64,000 bases of DNA from an uncultured Lachnospiraceae bacterium. GTDB lineage: Bacteria > Bacillota > Clostridia > Lachnospirales > Lachnospiraceae. Shown one piece after another: positions 9,241-18,798 of this stretch. The notes beneath the pieces are model-generated. The model made no database searches. It was given only the letters and a program-made list of their open reading frames with translations, and had not been told where the DNA came from. A program made the position numbers and the translations under genes. Numbering within the stretch: position 1 is the first letter of the stretch; each line of letters begins with the position of its first letter. The stretch is taken from positions 49,223-113,222 of the forward strand of contig CAMRSM010000010.1 in assembly GCA_947053345.1 (NCBI GenBank), read 5' to 3'.

Positions 9241-11334
9241 ATGATTTCGTATGTTGATAATTTGTTTGTGATTGAGATGAAGACCTCCTCCTATGTATTT
9301 ACCGGCGGGGACACCCCGGCAGGGATTTACTGGGGCGAAAAGCTGCACGGGGAGGAACTCGGCTACCTCGTCAAAAAAAGGGGACATAGCAGTTTTGACC
9401 AGAACCTCGACAGAAACCGTGAGGAATACAGCTTTTGGGATAGTTACAGCGTGCTGGAAAGCTGCCTGAAAGTAAATTATCCGGAAACCAGACAGCTTGT
9501 TATGCGCTTTGAAAACTATACCATAGAAACGGGGGAAGCAAAAGAAACCTTAACCCTGCGTTTTAAAAATTTTTACTCCCCACTGATGGCGGAAGTTGTC
9601 TATGAAGTATACCCGGAATATGATATAATCGGGCGTTTTATGCGCCTGATAAACGACGGCGATACAGTTGTTATCGAAAACCTTAAATCCGGCTCCGTAT
9701 CCATCCCGCCGCTTACACGTTACCGTGTCCGCTATCTAAGCGGAAAATGGGCGGGAGAATCACACTGTAACGACCAGTATCTTGAAAACGGGGCATTTAC
9801 CATCCAGTCGCGCACCGGAAACACCGGGCCGCATTTTAACCCAGCATTTGCCCTTGACAATGGAAATGCCGATGAGCAGTCAGGCAATGTCTGGTTCGGG
9901 CTTTTGGGCTACAGCGGAAACTGGCAGGCAACCTTTGAAAAAACAACATTCGGCGACGTGAAAATAACCGCAGGGATCAGTAATTTTGATTTCTCCTACA
10001 CATTAAAGAAAAACGAAGAAATCTGCACGCCGGTAATGTATGTGGGTTTTTCGGACGGCGGTTATGGCGGGATGAGCAGAAAACTGCACGCGTTTGAAAA
10101 CAGGCATATCCTGCCGCGCAGAAAGCTTGGAAGAGTGCTATATAATTCCTGGGAGGCAACGTGCTTTGATGTGCGCGTGGAAAGCCAGAAAGAACTGGCA
10201 AAAAGAGCGGCAGAAATCGGCGTGGAATTGTTTGTGATCGACGACGGCTGGTTCGGGCAAAGGCACAGTGACCGCGCAGGGCTTGGCGACTGGTATGTAA
10301 ATGAGGAAAAATTCCCGAACGGCTTGGCAGAGCTAATTACATATGTCAAGGAACTTGGGATGGATTTTGGCATCTGGGTTGAGCCGGAATCCGTAAATCC
10401 GGACAGTGATCTGTACCGGGCGCATCCGGACTGGGTTTACCGTTTCAAAGACCGCGAGCCGATGCAGGCGAGAAATCAGTATACATTAAATATCAGCAAG
10501 CCGGAAGTAAAACAATTTATCCTTGATTTTATGGGAAAATTGCTCGGGGAAAACCCGGATATCAGTTTTGTAAAATGGGATATGAATAAAACGCTGATGG
10601 ATGTGAGTGCGGGAAACACTGCCACGGACAAAGAACTTTGGTATCGCCATGTTGTGGCTTTGTACGAAATCTGGGAAACATTAAGGAAGCGCTTTCCGGA
10701 TGTGGAATTTGAAACCTGCTCCGGCGGCGGTTCCCGGGTGGATCTCGGCATCCTGCGTTTCGCAGACCAGTGCTGGCCAAGCGATAATACTGACGCTTAC
10801 AGCAGACTTTCCATTCAGGAAGGATTCTCGTATTTTTATGCGCCGCGCATTATGACGGCATGGGTGACGGATGCCTCGACCGGGGACGGAAGAAAATATG
10901 AAAGACCGTATTCTTACCGTTTCCACTCCGCAATGATGGGGATGCTTGGAATCGGGGCAAATATCAGCCGTTTTTCGGAGGAAACCTTAACGGAATTTGC
11001 AAAATATATTGCACAGTACAAAGAGATACGCGAAACCATACAGTACGGTATGCAGTACCGCCTGTCTTCGCTTAGGGAAAGTCCGCTGCACGCGGTGGAA
11101 TATATCAGCGAAAACGGGGAGGATATCGCAATCTTTGCATTTCATCAGGGATTTTGCTATGATGCGCCAGAGCCGAGGGTATACCCGCAGGGTCTGTGCC
11201 CGCAAGCCCTCTATCAGGTTGAGGGTTTGGAAAATCCGCTGCATGGCAGCACGCTGATGAAAGCAGGACTTGAAACCTCGCTTTACGGGGATTTTGACAG
11301 CAAACTTATCCGTATCAGGCAGATAAAAAATTAA
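9241..11334 (+). CDS. Alpha-galactosidase, GH36
   Basis: Cytosolic alpha-galactosidase that removes terminal alpha-linked galactose from oligosaccharides, 697 residues, close to the usual GH36 size. The start is ATG 9241 with GGAG 11 bp upstream; an upstream in-frame GTG lies inside the repeat element and is rejected. Diagnostic motifs are present: FVIDDGWFG, GIWVEPE, FVKWDMNK with nucleophile Asp447, the CSGGGSRVDLG segment, and WPSDNTDA with acid/base Asp515. No signal peptide is seen, so it acts after import. It sits between two pairs of tandem stem-loop elements. This is the firmest enzyme assignment of the locus and anchors the view that the substrate carries alpha-galactose. Confidence 0.93.
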   Translation: MISYVDNLFVIEMKTSSYVFTGGDTPAGIYWGEKLHGEELGYLVKKRGHSSFDQNLDRNREEYSFWDSYSVLESCLKVNYPETRQLVMRFENYTIETGEAKETLTLRFKNFYSPLMAEVVYEVYPEYDIIGRFMRLINDGDTVVIENLKSGSVSIPPLTRYRVRYLSGKWAGESHCNDQYLENGAFTIQSRTGNTGPHFNPAFALDNGNADEQSGNVWFGLLGYSGNWQATFEKTTFGDVKITAGISNFDFSYTLKKNEEICTPVMYVGFSDGGYGGMSRKLHAFENRHILPRRKLGRVLYNSWEATCFDVRVESQKELAKRAAEIGVELFVIDDGWFGQRHSDRAGLGDWYVNEEKFPNGLAELITYVKELGMDFGIWVEPESVNPDSDLYRAHPDWVYRFKDREPMQARNQYTLNISKPEVKQFILDFMGKLLGENPDISFVKWDMNKTLMDVSAGNTATDKELWYRHVVALYEIWETLRKRFPDVEFETCSGGGSRVDLGILRFADQCWPSDNTDAYSRLSIQEGFSYFYAPRIMTAWVTDASTGDGRKYERPYSYRFHSAMMGMLGIGANISRFSEETLTEFAKYIAQYKEIRETIQYGMQYRLSSLRESPLHAVEYISENGEDIAIFAFHQGFCYDAPEPRVYPQGLCPQALYQVEGLENPLHGSTLMKAGLETSLYGDFDSKLIRIRQIKN

Positions 11335-11361
11335 AACCGGCATGTGCAGAACCTAAAATCA

Positions 11362-11448
11362 GCAGGAACCCAGAACATGCAGGAAGGATTTATGGACGTG
11401 GAACGGGAATAAATCCTTCCTGGGAAGAAGCAGGGGAAGGGTTCCTGC
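11362..11448 (+). ncRNA. Nested stem-loop element, copy 3 (tandem pair B)
   Basis: First copy of the second tandem pair, period 102 bp. Outer stem GCAGGAACCC (11362-11371) pairs perfectly with GGGTTCCTGC (11439-11448). Inner stem GGAAGGATTTAT pairs perfectly with ATAAATCCTTCC. The apex is CGT-GGA-ACG. Compared with copies 1 and 2, both sides of the stems have changed together (G-C to A-T pairs). Confidence 0.62.
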
Positions 11449-11463
11449 GGAACTTAAAAATCA

Positions 11464-11550
11464 GCAGGAACCCGGGACATGCGGGAAGGATTTATGTACG
11501 TGGAACGGGAATAAATTCTTTCTGGGAAGAAGCAGGGGGAGGGGTTCTGC
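11464..11550 (+). ncRNA. Nested stem-loop element, copy 4 (tandem pair B)
   Basis: Second copy of pair B. Outer stem GCAGGAACCC (11464-11473) faces GGGGTTCTGC (11541-11550) with a shifted pair. Inner stem GGAAGGATTTAT faces ATAAATTCTTTC using two G-U type pairs. The apex is CGT-GGA-ACG. It ends directly before the TGGAGGTGA ribosome binding site of the GH95-type gene. Confidence 0.6.
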
Positions 11551-11573
11551 GGAACTAAAATGGAGGTGACAAA

Positions 11574-13802
11574 ATGAGAGCGAAAAACAAATTTATAATT
11601 GACCGTCTGCCGAAAAAATTCAACGAAGGCATGTTCTGGGGGAACGGACGGATGGGAAGCCTTTTGTATGTTGAACAAAACCTTGCGTGCTTTGCAATAG
11701 ACCATGAACAACTCTGGGAAACGAGGGACTCGTGGGGAGAAGCGCCAAAAGGCTGCTTTAAAGATTTTATTGAAAATCCGGATAAATTCTTTGACGGCAC
11801 ATATTTCAACAACGAAAAGAAAGAAGTAAATTATTACCGCACCAAGCTTCCCGCGCTGAGTTTCTCCGTAGAATTTGCGGAGGAAATCACAGGTTTTTAC
11901 GGGGAACTAGATTATATGACAGCAGCCTCCGAGATCGTGTTCGCGCTGCACGGCGGAAAAAAAGTACATTGTACTGTTTATCTGGACTCCAATGAAAACC
12001 TTCTGAAAATAAAAGTGGACGGAGCCAAATTTTGTATACATGCCTCCGGTTGGAATATGGAAGCCGGCAACCTGTCTGTTTTAAAGAAATGGGGATATCC
12101 GACATATACAACAAAACAGGAATCTTCCATTACCCATATCCATCAGCCATTTTCCGAAAATGGTCTGGCAGTTTTAAGTGCCTGTGCACAGGGGACGGAA
12201 GTTTATGTTACGATTCAGGCTGTGATGGACAAAAAAGAAAAAAATATGGATGTCTTAGCGGGGGAACTTGAGGAGAAAAACCGCAGCCTTATCACCCACT
12301 ATCAAAAAGAAGAGGAGGGATACATCCTCAAACATAAACAGTCCTGGGCGGATTACTGGGATGAGGCGGATATCACCGTGCCAAACGAACGCCTCCAGCA
12401 GGCATATGATTCGGAAATGTATAAAATATTCTCCAATGAGCGCGAGAGCGGTCTTCCGGTCACCTTACAGGGAATCTGGAACAATGACCGGCGGATGCCG
12501 GCATGGTGCGGTGATCTGCACAATGATATGAATGTGCAGGCATGTTACTGGCCGGTTTATAAAAATAATCATGGAAAATTAGGAGCGGCTTATATTGATT
12601 ATTATGCAAACACCATGCCAAGGCTTATAGAGCGCGCCGAAAAGCTTTTTGGAGTTCCGGACGCAATCCACTGCCCGGTTATGATGGCACCGGGAGGATA
12701 TGGTGCAGGGGGAGAATGGTGCTTCTGGAATTGCCTGCTTGAACCGGAATTATTTGTTTCCACGGACTTTGTCTGGTACTATGAATTTACTGGGGATGAC
12801 AAACGTCTTGAGTCCGCCATTTATCCGTTCCTGGAACGGGTGATACATTTGTATCAGGAAATTGCTATCCAAAAGGAAGATGGCTACCTGCATATCCCGT
12901 TTACAAATTCGCCGGAAGTATTTAAGGACGGGCGTATGCTGATAAAGGATGACGCGACCGTTGTTATATCCACACTCCATTATCTTTTTGACCATATGGC
13001 GGAATATGCGGTAAAATTAAAGAAGGATGCCGCACGTTATGAGGAATTTAATAAAAAGCTCGTCCCGGTCGTGGCGGGGGAAAAAGGTTACCCACTGTTT
13101 CCGGGTGAAGACCTGTTTGAATCCCATCGTCATTTTTGCCAGATGTTCCCGGTATTCCCGCTCGGAATAGATATTCACAGTGACCTAGCGGGGCGTTCCC
13201 TGGATGCAGTAATTGACAAGGGATATACGGAATATGCATCGTGGTCATTCCCGTACCTCTCCATTTTTGCATCCCGCTGCGGGCGGGGCAATATGGCTGC
13301 GATGCTGTTGGAACTTTACTGCCAGGTGTTCCGCTCAAGGAATACATTCTGTGCCAACGGCGACCCGAACTGGTGCGGTGTGCTGCGTGTGGCGGATACC
13401 AACGCCGGTGAGCCGTCGGATACTTTTACGCTGGAAGCGGGATTTATTATGGCGGCGGCGATGAGCGAGATGTTTGTCCACCGCTCGGGGCATGAGGTTT
13501 ATCTTGCATACGGGATACCAAAGGAATGGAAAACGGCATCCTGCCGGCAGATGGTGATTGAGGGAGGCCATAAGATTTCGATGGAACTTGAGAATTACCG
13601 GATAAAAAATGTCACAGTTGAAGCGGGAAAAACGGAAGAATTAAAACTCCATTTTGCGGATTACGGGAATTTTTCAGATCGGGAAAACCACGAATTAACC
13701 GGCGGGACGATCTATGTGGACGGCGGGCAGAGCGTTGCAGGCGGAATCCTGCCGCTTAAAGTCGAAAAAGGGAAGGTCTATCGGCTTGCATACAGCCTGT
13801 AA
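11574..13802 (+). CDS. Glycoside hydrolase, GH95 type
   Basis: Predicted cytosolic exo-glycosidase of the GH95 type, a family known for alpha-L-fucosidase and alpha-L-galactosidase activity. It has 742 residues and starts at ATG 11574 behind GGAGGTG. The N-terminal part has GNGRMGSLLYVEQN and an IDHEQLWE segment, matching the GH95 N-terminal domain. The toroidal catalytic part has TLQGIWNNDRRMPAWCGD, then a DMNVQACYWPVYKNN stretch equivalent to the conserved NYWP segment. There is no signal peptide. Its place after the GH36 enzyme suggests removal of a second side-chain sugar. The specificity cannot be read from the sequence; fucose or L-galactose are the candidates from family knowledge. Confidence 0.75.
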   Translation: MRAKNKFIIDRLPKKFNEGMFWGNGRMGSLLYVEQNLACFAIDHEQLWETRDSWGEAPKGCFKDFIENPDKFFDGTYFNNEKKEVNYYRTKLPALSFSVEFAEEITGFYGELDYMTAASEIVFALHGGKKVHCTVYLDSNENLLKIKVDGAKFCIHASGWNMEAGNLSVLKKWGYPTYTTKQESSITHIHQPFSENGLAVLSACAQGTEVYVTIQAVMDKKEKNMDVLAGELEEKNRSLITHYQKEEEGYILKHKQSWADYWDEADITVPNERLQQAYDSEMYKIFSNERESGLPVTLQGIWNNDRRMPAWCGDLHNDMNVQACYWPVYKNNHGKLGAAYIDYYANTMPRLIERAEKLFGVPDAIHCPVMMAPGGYGAGGEWCFWNCLLEPELFVSTDFVWYYEFTGDDKRLESAIYPFLERVIHLYQEIAIQKEDGYLHIPFTNSPEVFKDGRMLIKDDATVVISTLHYLFDHMAEYAVKLKKDAARYEEFNKKLVPVVAGEKGYPLFPGEDLFESHRHFCQMFPVFPLGIDIHSDLAGRSLDAVIDKGYTEYASWSFPYLSIFASRCGRGNMAAMLLELYCQVFRSRNTFCANGDPNWCGVLRVADTNAGEPSDTFTLEAGFIMAAAMSEMFVHRSGHEVYLAYGIPKEWKTASCRQMVIEGGHKISMELENYRIKNVTVEAGKTEELKLHFADYGNFSDRENHELTGGTIYVDGGQSVAGGILPLKVEKGKVYRLAYSL

Positions 13803-13956
13803 TAGGAATTTGCAAAAAATGATTATCTGGCTGGAAAATATCAATAACAATACAAAAATGATAAAATAGGGCGGGAATATATCGGGCATATGGGATCGCG
13901 AAATGGGGAAGTAAGCTGATCCTGGGAAACTATAACATGAGAACGTGGAGGCAATC

Positions 13957-16392
13957 ATGAAAATAGTATATTTGAATGACCACTGGAAAATGCAGATTGC
14001 AGGGGAGGAAGCGTGGATTCCGGCAAAAGTTCCGGGTTCGGTTTACGATGACCTGATACGTGGCGGGAAGCTGGAAGACCCTTATTACAGGGACAACGAA
14101 TTAAAGGCACTCTCCATTATGGACAACGAATTCCGCTATTGCTGTGATTTCGCTGCCCCAAAGGAAGAGGCGGATAAAATCTGCCTGCGCTTTGAGTGTC
14201 TGGATACTCTGGCACAGGTTTGGCTTAACGGTGAATTTTTAGGAAAAGCAGAAAACATGCACCGGATTTATGAATTTGATGTGACGGGGATGTTAAAGGA
14301 AGAAAACCATCTGGAAATCCTGTTTCATTCCGCCCTGAAATATATTAAAGAGGAACAAAAGAAAGTGCGCGCGGTCGGCTGTATCGACGCGATGGACGGA
14401 TTTGCCCATTTAAGAAAAGCGCATTCCATGTTTGGCTGGGACTGGGGTCCAAGAATACCGGATGCAGGAATCCACCGCCCGGTATTGCTTTTGTTTATAA
14501 AGAATGCCAGAATATCGGATCTTTATATCCGCCAGAAACACGAAGACGGCGGGGTGACGCTGTGCCCGGAAGTAAATCTTCATTGTGTTTCGGGCGAGGA
14601 AGAGGATTATTCCTTTGATATTATTTTGCATGCGCCGGACGGTACGGTAAGTACCCATACGGATTCCCCGGCGGAAATTAAGGTGGAGAACCCGGCTCTC
14701 TGGTGGCCTAGGGGATACGGGGAGCAGAATCTGTATTTGCTTGAGGTGGTGCTTAGAAAGGACGGTGCGGAAATAGACCGGACAGCACAGAAAATCGGTC
14801 TGCGCTGCATCGGGGTGCGCAGGGAGAAAGACCAGTACGGGGAGAGTTTTGCACATGAGGTAAACGGCATCACGATCTTTGCGATGGGCGCGGACTATAT
14901 CCCGCAGGACAATATTTTTGGCAGGATTACCAAAGAGCGGACAAGGAAATTGCTTGAGGACTGCGCGGCGGCGAATTTTAATCTGATCCGTGTCTGGGGC
15001 GGCGGCTACTATCCGGAGGATGATTTCCTTGATGCCTGTGATGAGCTGGGTCTTCTCGTCTGGCAGGACTTTATGTTTGCCTGCGCGGTGTATGAGCTGA
15101 CGGATGCATTTGAGGAAAATATTACGGCGGAATTTATTGATAATATAAAGAGAATTAGGAATCATGCCTGCCTTGCCCTATGGTGCGGCAACAATGAGAT
15201 GGAAATGTTTGTGGCGGGCGGCGGCTGGGGCAACTCCCCGAAACAGCTTGGGGATTATTTTAAAATGTATGAATACATAATCCCGAAACTGTTAAAAAAA
15301 TACGATCCGGAAACCTTTTACTGACCGGCAAGCCCTTCCTCCGGCGGCGGTTTCGACAACCCGAACGATGAGAACAGGGGGGATGTGCACTACTGGGATG
15401 TATGGCACGGGGGCAGGCCGATCACGGAGTTTCGGAAATTTTATTTCCGCTACGCTTCGGAATTTGGGTTCCAGTCCTTCCCGAGCATACGGACAATCGA
15501 GAGTTTTACCCTGCCCGAAGACCGGAATATTTTCTCGTATGTGATGGAAAAGCACCAGCGCAACAACAGTGCAAATGGGAAGATCATGACTTACATGGAA
15601 CAGGAATTTTTGTATCCGACCGACCTTGCTACAACGGTCTACGCGTCGTGGCTTCTTCAGGCAGAGGCGATAAAGAATGCGGCGGAGCATTTCCGCAGGC
15701 ACCGCGGTCGCTGTATGGGGGCGGTGTACTGGCAGTTAAATGATATCTGGCCGGGCGCGTCGTGGGCTTCCATTGATTATTACGGGCGCTGGAAAGCACT
15801 GCACTACTATGCGAGAAGATTTTTTGCCCCGGTGCTTCTCTCCTGCGAGGAGGAGAGCATGATGACAAAGAACCGCAATATCAATGCGGAGAATACTTCC
15901 TTCCCGAAATCCGTGCGTTTTAATGTATCCAACGAAACGAGGGAGGAGAAAAAAGCCTTAATCCGCTGGCAGGTCAGGAAAAATGACGGCAGCGTGCTTC
16001 GGGAGGAGGAGGAGGAACTTTTAGTTCCTGCCCTGACCGCATCTTTCCTGCCAAAATATGAACTTGCGGAACTTGATCCTTTTACGGAATATGTAAGCTA
16101 TGAGCTTTTCCTTTCCGGCGGGCTGGTTTCCTCGGCAAGCACCCTGTTTATTATGCCGAAATATTTCCGCTTTAAAGACCCGGGATTATCCTATACATTA
16201 TCCGGGGATGAGATCACGGTGCATGCGGATGCTTTTGCAAAATCAGTGGAGATCAGCAACGAGGAAGATAACCTGATTCTTTCGGACAATTTCTTTGATA
16301 TGAACGGTGGGAGCCGGACGGTGAAGATTCTGTCCGGAAAGCCGGAAGGCATCCGCCTGCGCAGCGTTTACGAGATCGGGCGCAGCCGCTAG
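13957..16392 (+). pseudogene. GH2 beta-mannosidase interrupted by in-frame TGA
   Basis: One 811-codon frame, the normal length for a beta-mannosidase, broken only by a TGA at 15322-15324 (codon 456). The ATG at 13957 follows GGAGGC. The N-terminal sugar-binding domain contains HSMFGWDWGPRIPDAG. The acid/base Glu414 lies in LWCGNNEME before the TGA, and the nucleophile Glu502 in SEFGFQSFPS lies after it. The context is DPETFY-stop-PASPSSGGGFDNPN, where this family normally has Trp (FYWPSSPSSG), so TGG has become TGA. Without readthrough neither half can form the active site. Otherwise the frame is intact, which suggests a very recent mutation, a strain polymorphism, a sequencing error or readthrough. 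Confidence 0.85.
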
Positions 16393-16401
16393 GAACATGA
16401 T

Positions 16402-17406
16402 ATGGAGAAAATACTTGAAAATGAATGCCTCAGGGTAGTGATTACCCCTGGATTTGGCGGAAAAATCACTTCCCTGTTCCACAAGGAAAGTTCGTTTGAG
16501 GCGGCGGCACAGCCGGGGGAGAAAGAAAAGATGGTTTCGCGCCGCGGGTTTTCGCGGTACGCTTACGGGTTTGATGACGCATTCCCCAATATTGACGCGG
16601 AAAACTTTGTTTGGAACGGGAAGGAAAAACGGTATCCGGATCACGGGGAAATATGGAATGCTGATTTTACGGTGCTTTCGCAGGGGCGGGATTTTGTGAG
16701 GATGGTCTGGGAGAGCAGGGTCTTTTCCTACCGGTATGAAAAGGAAGTGCGCCTGTTTTCGAACGCGCTTGTGATGCGGTGCCATATTGCAAATATCGGG
16801 GAAGATGAACTGCCCGCCATCTGGACCTGGCACGGGCTGATGTGCTATGAGGAGGATATGGAAATACTGCTTCCGTTCGGGACGGGGCGGTGCCGGAATG
16901 TGCTTTCGGAGCGGATGCTGGGTGCACCGGATACAATTTACCCGTATGATAATCCGGTATATGATTTTCGCAGGGTTCCCGCGGCGGATTCAAGGCGGGC
17001 GGTAAAATATTATCTGGAGCCGGGGGAGGTAGGTGCCGGCAGGGGGGAGGGAATGCATTACGCAGGCGGAATGCCCGCGGCAGCGCACTGTGGAGGGGAA
17101 ACACGCTTTGTGGGCGGGGATGTGCCTGCCTGCCGTGAATTGCTGCCCGCAGTTGGCGGGTTTTATTATCCTTCCCGGAGAATATTCTGCATGCTGCACT
17201 ATGATGTAAAAAAGCTGCCCTATCTTGGCGTATGGGTTACGGCGGGGGGATTTGAGGGCGATTATAATTGTGCGTTGGAACCGTCCGACGGGTTTTATGA
17301 CAGTGTCCGTAAAGCGGGGGAGAACGGCCGTCTGCCCGTGTTGGCATCGGGGGCGGCGGCCGATTTTGGATTCGCGGTCTCACTGTTTTCAAAAGAGAAG
17401 ATGTAA
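16402..17406 (+). CDS. Galactose mutarotase-like (aldose 1-epimerase fold) protein
   Basis: 334-residue protein starting 9 bp after the mannosidase stop, with AGGAAC as a weak ribosome binding site. The opening LENECLRVVITPGFGGKITS and the later NIGEDELPAIWTWHG stretch fit the beta-sandwich of aldose 1-epimerase and related DUF4432/DUF5107-type proteins. A His in the TWHG segment could correspond to a catalytic His, but the full catalytic set is not certain. Likely role: interconversion of sugar anomers released by the upstream hydrolases, or binding of an oligosaccharide. It is the last gene of the locus; a strong terminator follows 17 bp downstream. Confidence 0.6.
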   Translation: MEKILENECLRVVITPGFGGKITSLFHKESSFEAAAQPGEKEKMVSRRGFSRYAYGFDDAFPNIDAENFVWNGKEKRYPDHGEIWNADFTVLSQGRDFVRMVWESRVFSYRYEKEVRLFSNALVMRCHIANIGEDELPAIWTWHGLMCYEEDMEILLPFGTGRCRNVLSERMLGAPDTIYPYDNPVYDFRRVPAADSRRAVKYYLEPGEVGAGRGEGMHYAGGMPAAAHCGGETRFVGGDVPACRELLPAVGGFYYPSRRIFCMLHYDVKKLPYLGVWVTAGGFEGDYNCALEPSDGFYDSVRKAGENGRLPVLASGAAADFGFAVSLFSKEKM

Positions 17407-17422
17407 AAATTTTGGTTTTACC

Positions 17423-17455
17423 AAAGCTCCTATATTGTAAGATATGGGAGCTTTT
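17423..17455 (+). terminator. Rho-independent terminator of the glycan locus
   Basis: A 13-bp stem (AAAGCTCCTATAT against ATATGGGAGCTTT, one G-T pair) closes a TGTAAG loop and runs into a T tract. It lies directly after the mutarotase-like gene and marks the end of the long glycosidase transcript. Confidence 0.9.
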
Positions 17456-17587
17456 TGATTTTCGCCGGAACGGATGTGTTGTTAACGGGGCAGCGCGGAT
17501 TTGGCCTGCGCGCCCGGAGGATGTCTTTTTGGACTGTGAAAAAATGGATAATTTAAAAAAGTGCTGGCTTTTGGAAAAGAATCGTGC

Positions 17588-17593
17588 TATAAT
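17588..17593 (+). promoter_or_regulatory. Probable -10 box before the flavin reductase gene
   Basis: TATAAT with CTGGCT 18 bp upstream as a weak -35. It lies about 77 bp before the flavin reductase start and after the locus terminator, so it is the likely promoter for the flavin reductase and shikimate kinase genes. Confidence 0.45.
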
Positions 17594-17669
17594 GACGCGC
17601 AGGCTTTTCGGATGCCGTATTGGCGGCCGGGAAATGCGGATGTTTTTTGGATGTGGATGAGAGGGGAAA

Positions 17670-18248
17670 ATGGAAAAAGAACTTTGGAAGCCGGGCAATA
17701 TGCTTTATCCCCTGCCTGCCGTGATGGTAAGCTGCGCGGAGGAGGGGAGATATAATATTATTACCGTGGCATGGACGGGGACGGTCTGCACCAACCCGCC
17801 GATGCTCTCTGTCTCTGTGCGCCCGGAGCGGTTTTCGTACGGGATGATCGCGCGGACGGGGGAGTTTGTTGTTAATCTGACAACAGAAAAACTGACCCGT
17901 GCCTGTGATTACTGCGGCGTGAAATCCGGGAGGGATGTGGACAAATTCCGGGAGGCGGGACTGACTGCCGTGCCCGCGGCATTTGTAAAGGCTCCGTTGA
18001 TCGCGCAGTCCCCGGTAAATATCGAGTGCCGCGTGAAGGATATCATAAAGCTCGGTTCCCACGATATGTTTCTCGCCGAAGTGCTCGGCGTGCACGTTGA
18101 CCGGGAATACATGGATGAAGCGGGAAAATTTGATCTTGGCCGTGCGAAACCGGTCGTGTATTCGCACGGGGAGTATTACGGGCTTGGGGAGCTGGCTGGC
18201 AGCTTCGGGTATTCCGTGAAAAAGAGCGGGAACAGGAAAAAGCGCTGA
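17670..18248 (+). CDS. Flavin reductase family (FMN-binding split barrel) protein
   Basis: 192-residue protein, ATG at 17670 behind GAGGGG. The pattern NIITVAWTGTVCTNPPMLSVSV, quoted here only in part (TVAWTGTVCTNPPML), is typical of flavin reductase-like FMN-binding proteins. It is followed by GEFVVNL and a CGVKSGRDVDKF segment found in this subfamily. These proteins bind FMN and reduce flavin or act with a partner oxidoreductase; the partner is not evident here. The shikimate kinase start lies 17 bp after its stop, so both genes are probably on one transcript, without an obvious functional link. Confidence 0.85.
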   Translation: MEKELWKPGNMLYPLPAVMVSCAEEGRYNIITVAWTGTVCTNPPMLSVSVRPERFSYGMIARTGEFVVNLTTEKLTRACDYCGVKSGRDVDKFREAGLTAVPAAFVKAPLIAQSPVNIECRVKDIIKLGSHDMFLAEVLGVHVDREYMDEAGKFDLGRAKPVVYSHGEYYGLGELAGSFGYSVKKSGNRKKR

Positions 18249-18265
18249 CGGTGGAGGCGGCAGGG

Positions 18266-18766
18266 ATGAATGAAAAGAATGTTGTGCTGATCGGTATGCC
18301 GGGGGCGGGCAAGAGCACGGTTGGTGTCGTGCTGGCAAAACTGCTCGGCTATCGGTTTTTGGATTCGGATCTTTTGATACAGGAGCGGGAAGGAAGGCTT
18401 CTTTGCGAGATCATTGAGGAGAAGGGGCTTGATGGTTTCCTGCAGATCGAGGAGGAGGTCAATGCCTCCGTACAGGCGGTGCGCACGGTGATTGCGACGG
18501 GCGGCAGCGCGGTTTACGGCGCGCGCGCGATGGAGCACTTAAGGGAGATTGGGACGGTGATCTACCTGCGCCTTCCCTACGCGGAGATTGCTTCGCGGGT
18601 GGGGGATGTTAAACAGCGGGGGATTGCCCTGAAGGAGGGGCAGAACCTGAAAGAGCTCTACGGCGAGCGCTGTCTGCTGTACGAAACCTATGCGGACATT
18701 ATTGTGGATACCAAGGGAATTTCCATAGAAAAATTGGCAAAAATGTTGGCAGAGTTTATAAAATAG
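18266..18766 (+). CDS. aroK: Shikimate kinase
   Basis: 166-residue kinase that phosphorylates shikimate at the 3-hydroxyl in the chorismate pathway. The start is ATG 18266 with GGAGGCGG upstream; an in-frame GTG at 18251 overlaps that site and is rejected. Seen in order: P-loop GMPGAGKSTVG near residues 10-20, a DSDLLI segment for magnesium and shikimate binding, a VIATGGSAV strand with the substrate-contacting GG, and a lid with RG. The length fits the family. It is the only aromatic amino-acid gene seen in the window. It is followed by a 230-bp gap with the murA promoter. Confidence 0.88.
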   Translation: MNEKNVVLIGMPGAGKSTVGVVLAKLLGYRFLDSDLLIQEREGRLLCEIIEEKGLDGFLQIEEEVNASVQAVRTVIATGGSAVYGARAMEHLREIGTVIYLRLPYAEIASRVGDVKQRGIALKEGQNLKELYGERCLLYETYADIIVDTKGISIEKLAKMLAEFIK

Positions 18767-18798
18767 GTTTTCATGCGATGAAAATCCGAAGTTTCTTA

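Noticed and set aside
9036..9257. Short open frame through the tandem repeats
   Set aside because: It exists only because the repeat unit has no stop in that frame. It overlaps the GH36 start and has no ribosome binding site.
13957..16392. TGA read as Trp throughout (changed genetic code)
   Set aside because: Several nearby genes, such as murA and the flavin reductase, end in TGA at the normal family length.
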